Made by a program: the position numbers and the translations under genes. 41,475 bases of DNA from Gammaproteobacteria bacterium (GTDB lineage Bacteria; Pseudomonadota; Gammaproteobacteria; Steroidobacterales; Steroidobacteraceae), in assembly GCA_016882265.1 (NCBI GenBank), contig VGVB01000024.1:1-41475 (forward strand), given 5' to 3'. This document shows, piece by piece, positions 39,004-41,475 of the stretch. The notes under the pieces are model-generated. The model had not been told where the DNA came from. It made no database searches and was given only the letters and a program-made list of their open reading frames with translations. Each line of letters begins with the position of its first letter. Position 1 is the stretch's first letter.

Positions 39004-40148
39004 AGGGAAGCGTCCCCTTTTCCGGGGCCGTCGCCATCTACGATGAAGTCACGGCGGGCCGGCGGCGCTGGCTGCGGGTCGATGAGCTGTGCGCGGCGGC
39101 GGCACTCGCCGCGCCGGGGCGACTGCCGGATGCGGCGGCACTGGCCGCGGAAGCGCGCCGGCCACTGCGCGACAAGACCGGCATCGAGCGCGCGCTCGGC
39201 GCCTTCCTGCACCAAGTGCTCGCCGATCCGGTCGCCGGCCGGCACCTCTGTCACGCGATGCTGTTGCCGCAGCCCGGAGCGGTCGCGCTGCTGCCGCGCC
39301 TCGAGCGCGAGGGGCGGCTGGAATTCACCGGTGCGCGCCTCGAGCGTGCCGGTCGGGTCTCGGTCGTCACGATGTGCAACCCGCCCCATCTGAACGCCGA
39401 GGACGAGACCACGCTCGGCGGTTTCGAGCAGGCCATCGATCTGGCGCTGCTGGACCCGGTCACCGAACTGTGCGTGCTGCGTGGTGCGCCGGTCGCGCAG
39501 CCGAAGTACGCGGGCCGCCGCCTGTTCGGCGCGGGCATCAACCTGACGCATCTTTGGCAGGGCCGGATTCCGTACCTGTGGTACCTGCTGCGCGATCTCG
39601 GGCCGGTCAACAAGCTCTATCGTGGACTGGCGCTGCCGGACGCCGACCCCGAGGCGAGTTCGATCGAGAAGCCGTGGCTCGCCGTCGTCGATGGCTTCGC
39701 GATCGGCGGGCATTGCCAGTTGCTGCTGGTGATGGACCAGGTGCTGGCGGCGGACGATGCCTGGCTGTCGCTGCCGGCGCGCAAGGAAGGCATCATCCCC
39801 GGTGCCGCGAACCTGCGCCTGCCGCGCCACGTCGGCCCGCGACTCGCGCGCCAGGCGATCCTTGCCGGGCGCCGCATCGACTGCGCCAGCCCCGCGGGCC
39901 AACTCGTCTGTGACTACGTGGTACCGGCGGCGCAGCTCGACCTTGAACTCGAGCGGCTGGTCGGGCTGCTGACGGGCTCCGGCCTGGTCAGCGCGGCGGC
40001 GAACCGCCGCGCGCTGCGGATCGGCGAGGAGCCGCTCGACCGGTTCCGCCGCTACATGGCCGTGTATGCGCGGGAACAGGCCGATTGCCACCTGAGTCCG
40101 GCGCTGGTCGCGAACCTCGGGCGGCACTGGCCCGCTGCGCAGCGATAA
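38994..40148 (+). CDS. DpgC-like dioxygenase (crotonase fold), N-terminally truncated
   Basis: The ORF has 384 residues from GTG 38994, the only usable in-frame start; it overlaps the redoxin gene by 10 bp. The crotonase part is clearly DpgC-like (3,5-dihydroxyphenylacetyl-CoA 1,2-dioxygenase): CNPPHLNAEDETTLGGFEQA, PKYAGRRLFGAGINLTHLWQGRI, AVVDGFAIGGHCQLLLVMDQV and ARKEGIIPGAANLRLPRHVG. DpgC family members have an N-terminal helical domain of several tens more residues. Here recognisable sequence begins at AIYDEVTAGRRRWLRVDEL, directly after repeat R2, and the first 12 residues come from the repeat. DpgC uses O2 without cofactor to cleave an arylacetyl-CoA. Activity of this shortened form is uncertain. 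Confidence 0.75.
   Translation: MEIKGSVPFSGAVAIYDEVTAGRRRWLRVDELCAAAALAAPGRLPDAAALAAEARRPLRDKTGIERALGAFLHQVLADPVAGRHLCHAMLLPQPGAVALLPRLEREGRLEFTGARLERAGRVSVVTMCNPPHLNAEDETTLGGFEQAIDLALLDPVTELCVLRGAPVAQPKYAGRRLFGAGINLTHLWQGRIPYLWYLLRDLGPVNKLYRGLALPDADPEASSIEKPWLAVVDGFAIGGHCQLLLVMDQVLAADDAWLSLPARKEGIIPGAANLRLPRHVGPRLARQAILAGRRIDCASPAGQLVCDYVVPAAQLDLELERLVGLLTGSGLVSAAANRRALRIGEEPLDRFRRYMAVYAREQADCHLSPALVANLGRHWPAAQR
39002..39021. repeat. Hairpin repeat R2 at the start of the DpgC-like gene
   Basis: AAAGGGAAGCGTCCCCTTTT is an imperfect hairpin (AAAGGGA against TCCCCTTT with one bulged C) related to R1 at 27489 and R3 at 40147. It begins inside the TAA stop of the redoxin gene and encodes the KGSVPF stretch at the N-terminus of the next ORF. 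Confidence 0.65.
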
Positions 40149-40190
40149 AGGGGACGCTGCCCTTTTTCGCGGACGCGAAAAAGGGCAGCG
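40147..40190. terminator. Hairpin repeat R3 / bidirectional terminator
   Basis: After the DpgC-like TAA, AAAGGGGACGCTGCCC starts a repeat of the R1/R2 type. Within it the arms CGCTGCCCTTTTTCGCG (40155-40171) and CGCGAAAAAGGGCAGCG (40174-40190) are exact 17-bp complements with a formal 2-nt loop. The element fills the gap between convergent genes, and its runs of T on both strands suit termination in both directions. Confidence 0.8.
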
Positions 40191-40193
40191 CTT

Positions 40194-41366
40194 TCACAGC
40201 CCGTCGAGGTTGGCGGCAAGGCTGCGCGTCGTGTCGAGAATCCGCCTGGACGAATCCGGAACCTCGTCGGGCGGCTCGTACTGACGGCGCTGTTCGAGGT
40301 ACACGGCGCAGGTCGCGTCGGACGCGGTCCAGGGCTGCGCGGCGCGTTCCTGCTGGCGCGCCCGGATGACCGCCTCCGGCGCCTGGCATTCGATGACGGT
40401 CAGCGGCACGCCGGTATGGCTGGCCAGCGCCAGCAGCGGGGCACGCAGCGCGCGGGTCAGAAAGGTGCCGTCCAGCACCACGGCATGGCCGGCGGCCAGC
40501 AGCGACTGCGCGTGCCCGGTGATCCGCGCGTACACGCGTGCGGTCGTATCGCGGTCGTAGAGCCCCGTGCCGGGCGGCACCGCCGCGCGGCGGGCCGGTG
40601 GCAGGCCGGCAAGCTCCTTGCGGATGACGTCGGTCGACAGCAGCGCGGCGCCGACCCGATGCGCCAGCGCGCCGGCGATCAGGCTCTTGCCGCTGCCGCT
40701 CGGTCCCAGCACCAGCAGCAGCGCCGGCGCGCGGTTCGCGCGCGTGTACTGCAGCGCGAGGTCGAAGTGACGGCGTGCTTCCGCGCCGGCCCCCTCGCGT
40801 CCGGCCGGCGCCAGACCGGACTCGGTCGCGCGGATCGCGGCAATCTTGCCGCGGATCGTCGCGCGATAGCAGCGGTAGAACGAGCTGACCAGCGGCAGTG
40901 TCGCATCGGCCAGCGCCGCGGTGTACAGACTCAGCACGATGTCCGCGGCCTCGCGCGCGCCGCGCTGCTCGAGGTCCATCGCGAGAAAGGCGATATCGAG
41001 GCCGGTATCGGCGCAGCGCAGGCGCGCGTCGAACTCGAGGCAGTCGAAGATGCAGATGCCGTCCGGCTCCAGCGGGTCGAAGCAGATCGCATCGGCGCGC
41101 AGGTCGCCGTGGCCATCGCGGATGCGGCCGTCGGCCTCGCGCTGCAGGAACAGCGCCTGGTGCCGGTCCGCGAACTGCGCGGCGTAATCGCGGATCCGGT
41201 CGAAGTCATCGGCCGACAGCGCCCCGCCGACGAACGGGCGGGTCTCCTGCAGGTTGCGCCGCCAGTTCGCGATCATCGTCGCGTAGCCGCCGAGTGCGCG
41301 GCTAGCAGCGCTACCGTCGGCGGTGGCATGGAAGCGCGCGATCTTCGCCACTATTGAGCCTTGCAT
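40194..41366 (-). CDS. APH-like / AAA kinase two-domain protein, N-terminus missing
   Basis: The ORF has 390 residues from ATG 41366. Residues about 1-205 match the C-terminal lobe of an aminoglycoside-phosphotransferase-like domain: KIARFHATA, FVGGALSADD, DGHGDLRADAICF with HGDL (86-89), CLEFDARLRCADTGLDIAFLAMDLE. Residues about 210-390 are a small P-loop kinase with Walker A GPSGSGKS (221-228), LSTDVIRKELAG, YARITGHAQSLLAAGHAVVLDGTFL and ARQQERAAQ. Family members are about 510 residues long, with an N-lobe of about 120 residues absent here. The upstream frame is open for about 26 codons but holds no start and no N-lobe sequence. The gene may be a 5'-truncated remnant; the P-loop domain is intact. 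Substrate unknown. Confidence 0.75.
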   Translation of the reverse strand: MQGSIVAKIARFHATADGSAASRALGGYATMIANWRRNLQETRPFVGGALSADDFDRIRDYAAQFADRHQALFLQREADGRIRDGHGDLRADAICFDPLEPDGICIFDCLEFDARLRCADTGLDIAFLAMDLEQRGAREAADIVLSLYTAALADATLPLVSSFYRCYRATIRGKIAAIRATESGLAPAGREGAGAEARRHFDLALQYTRANRAPALLLVLGPSGSGKSLIAGALAHRVGAALLSTDVIRKELAGLPPARRAAVPPGTGLYDRDTTARVYARITGHAQSLLAAGHAVVLDGTFLTRALRAPLLALASHTGVPLTVIECQAPEAVIRARQQERAAQPWTASDATCAVYLEQRRQYEPPDEVPDSSRRILDTTRSLAANLDGL

Positions 41367-41432
41367 AAATGCCTTGCAACTTTTCCGTATGCCGTGAGTC
41401 CAATCCGATGTACATTCCCGGACGGAGCGAGC

Positions 41433-41475
41433 ATGCGGAAGTCAGAAAAGGTCGGTCGGGAGCTGCAGCGCCGTC
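41433..41475 (+). CDS. Start of a possible gene running off the window
   Basis: ATG 41433 has GGAG five bp upstream and opens a frame reading MRKSEKVGRELQRR to the window edge. Fourteen codons are too few to name a family. The 66 bp before it (41367-41432) are more AT-rich than the surroundings and contain an 8-bp palindrome ATGTACAT (41408-41415). No clear promoter is seen. Confidence 0.3.
   Translation, partial: MRKSEKVGRELQRR

Noticed and set aside
1..41475. CRISPR arrays, rRNA, tRNA, complete insertion sequences
   Set aside because: No regularly spaced repeats, no transposase frames and no tRNA- or rRNA-like segments were recognised by eye; a covariance-model scan would be needed to exclude small RNAs.

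Overview
This is a densely coded, very GC-rich window from a proteobacterium, most likely a high-GC gamma- or betaproteobacterium. The grounds are an NAD-linked fds-type formate dehydrogenase, a periplasmic L,D-transpeptidase, a full bacterial glycogen gene set, RtcB/archease, and hairpin repeats at gene ends. The taxonomy is inference. No rRNA, tRNA, CRISPR array or complete IS element was seen.

Left third, minus strand (1-13445): thirteen genes in one direction with gaps of at most 52 bp and many start/stop overlaps. Transcription runs from fdsG-fdsB-fdsA-fdhD-fdsD (molybdenum formate dehydrogenase and its sulfurtransferase), through a frameshifted methyltransferase and an esterase-like protein lacking two catalytic residues, into a phosphonate module. 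That module is PEP mutase fused to a nucleotidyltransferase, phosphonopyruvate decarboxylase, 2-aminoethylphosphonate (AEP) transaminase, a stand-alone PntC-like cytidylyltransferase, a small membrane protein and a TagF/CDP-glycerol-phosphotransferase-like protein cut by the window edge. Read together, these genes would make AEP, activate it as CMP-AEP and transfer it to a cell-surface acceptor.

Centre (13732-32474): glycogen and alpha-glucan metabolism (glgP, malQ, a GH57 enzyme, glgB, glgA and a glgC broken by one amber codon). It is interrupted at about 17.6-20.95 kb by a decayed, more AT-rich accessory stretch with a truncated CGNR regulator, a deleted M20 peptidase and two tandem toxin-antitoxin modules (Phd/PIN and an AbiEii-type nucleotidyltransferase with a predicted RHH partner). 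Also here are an L,D-transpeptidase, a PadR/PspC pair, a two-EF-hand protein, rtcB-archease and an Hsp20.

Right (32600-41475): an AbrB/PIN toxin-antitoxin module coupled to an exported SnoaL-like protein; iorAB (indolepyruvate:ferredoxin oxidoreductase) divergent from a LysR regulator with a clear T-N11-A box; a thioredoxin-like protein; an N-terminally truncated DpgC-type dioxygenase bracketed by hairpin repeats; and an N-terminally truncated APH/AAA kinase.

At least six genes in 41 kb look damaged (frameshift, nonsense, internal deletion or lost N-terminus). This points either to active gene decay or to assembly errors.
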